Source of the DNA: JBEKZQ01 sp049509675
GTDB lineage: Bacteria; Planctomycetota; Planctomycetia; Pirellulales; Thermoguttaceae
Assembly (NCBI GenBank): GCA_049509675.1
Contig: JBEKZQ010000168.1
Span: 1 to 12,260 of the forward strand
Direction: 5' to 3'
Length of the DNA: 12,260 nucleotides
Part shown: piece by piece, positions 12,258-12,260 of the stretch
How positions within the stretch are numbered: position 1 is the stretch's first letter
Layout: the number at the start of each line of letters is the position of its first letter
Translations under genes and position numbers: made by a program
Notes under the pieces: generated by a model
The model's database searches: none
What the model saw: the letters and a program-made list of their open reading frames with translations, nothing else
What the model was told of the DNA's origin: nothing

Positions 12258-12260
12258 TCG

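Larger units (their letters stand above)
11922..12260. other. 339-bp gene-free, palindrome-rich region after xerD
   Basis: No open frame here looks like a gene. The region holds a 134-bp inverted-repeat element, a broken inverted copy of the nested palindrome, and an interleaved pair of inverted repeats at the right edge, each listed separately. No T-tract that would make an intrinsic terminator for xerD is seen. Confidence 0.7.

Overview
The window reads as a stretch of chromosome from a GC-rich, Gram-negative bacterium, most likely a planctomycete (Pirellula-like lineage). The taxonomic clues are a zinc-ribbon plus STAS regulatory protein of a kind common in that phylum, a run of large secreted proteins of poorly known function, a Tat-exported esterase, a secreted Asp-box propeller next to a Gfo/Idh/MocA oxidoreductase, a lipid A-type acyltransferase (so an outer membrane), and intergenic gaps full of palindromic repeats. 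The taxonomy is inferred; no rRNA or other marker gene is present.

Layout, left to right. (1) 1-1060, minus: the N-terminal 353 residues of a soluble PAS-PAS-HisKA histidine kinase that runs off the left edge. Its reading frame has no stop inside the window. (2) 1337-2110, plus: a double zinc-ribbon protein with a C-terminal STAS domain, transcribed divergently from the kinase. (3) 2130-8189, minus: three exported proteins in the order of transcription: an Asp-box (BNR) beta-propeller (8189-5961), a transglutaminase-like protein with an Asp-box-containing middle and an F5/8C-like C-terminus (5807-3210), and a Tat-exported alpha/beta hydrolase (3182-2130). The last two are 27 bp apart and probably form one operon. 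(4) 8467-9555, plus: a cytoplasmic Gfo/Idh/MocA oxidoreductase, divergent from the propeller gene. (5) 9838-10767, plus: an LpxL/HtrB-type acyltransferase. (6) 10980-11921, plus: a complete XerD-type tyrosine recombinase. (7) 11922-12260: no gene, but dense inverted repeats.

How the genes may work together. The three secreted proteins plus the oxidoreductase look like a small locus for binding, de-esterifying and processing a glycan or glycoprotein outside the cytoplasm, with sugar oxidation inside. This is inference from domains; no substrate can be read from the sequence. Kinase and STAS protein are signalling genes, while the acyltransferase and XerD are housekeeping functions.

The most distinctive sequence-level signal is the repeat population: three copies of a nested palindrome (two flanking the propeller gene in the same orientation, one inverted and broken at the right end), a tandemly duplicated module of 48-bp repeat plus GC hairpin in front of the acyltransferase gene, a 134-bp element with 11-bp terminal inverted repeats behind xerD, and an unexplained pair of interleaved inverted repeats at the right edge. 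No tRNA, rRNA, CRISPR array, transposase gene or defence system was seen.
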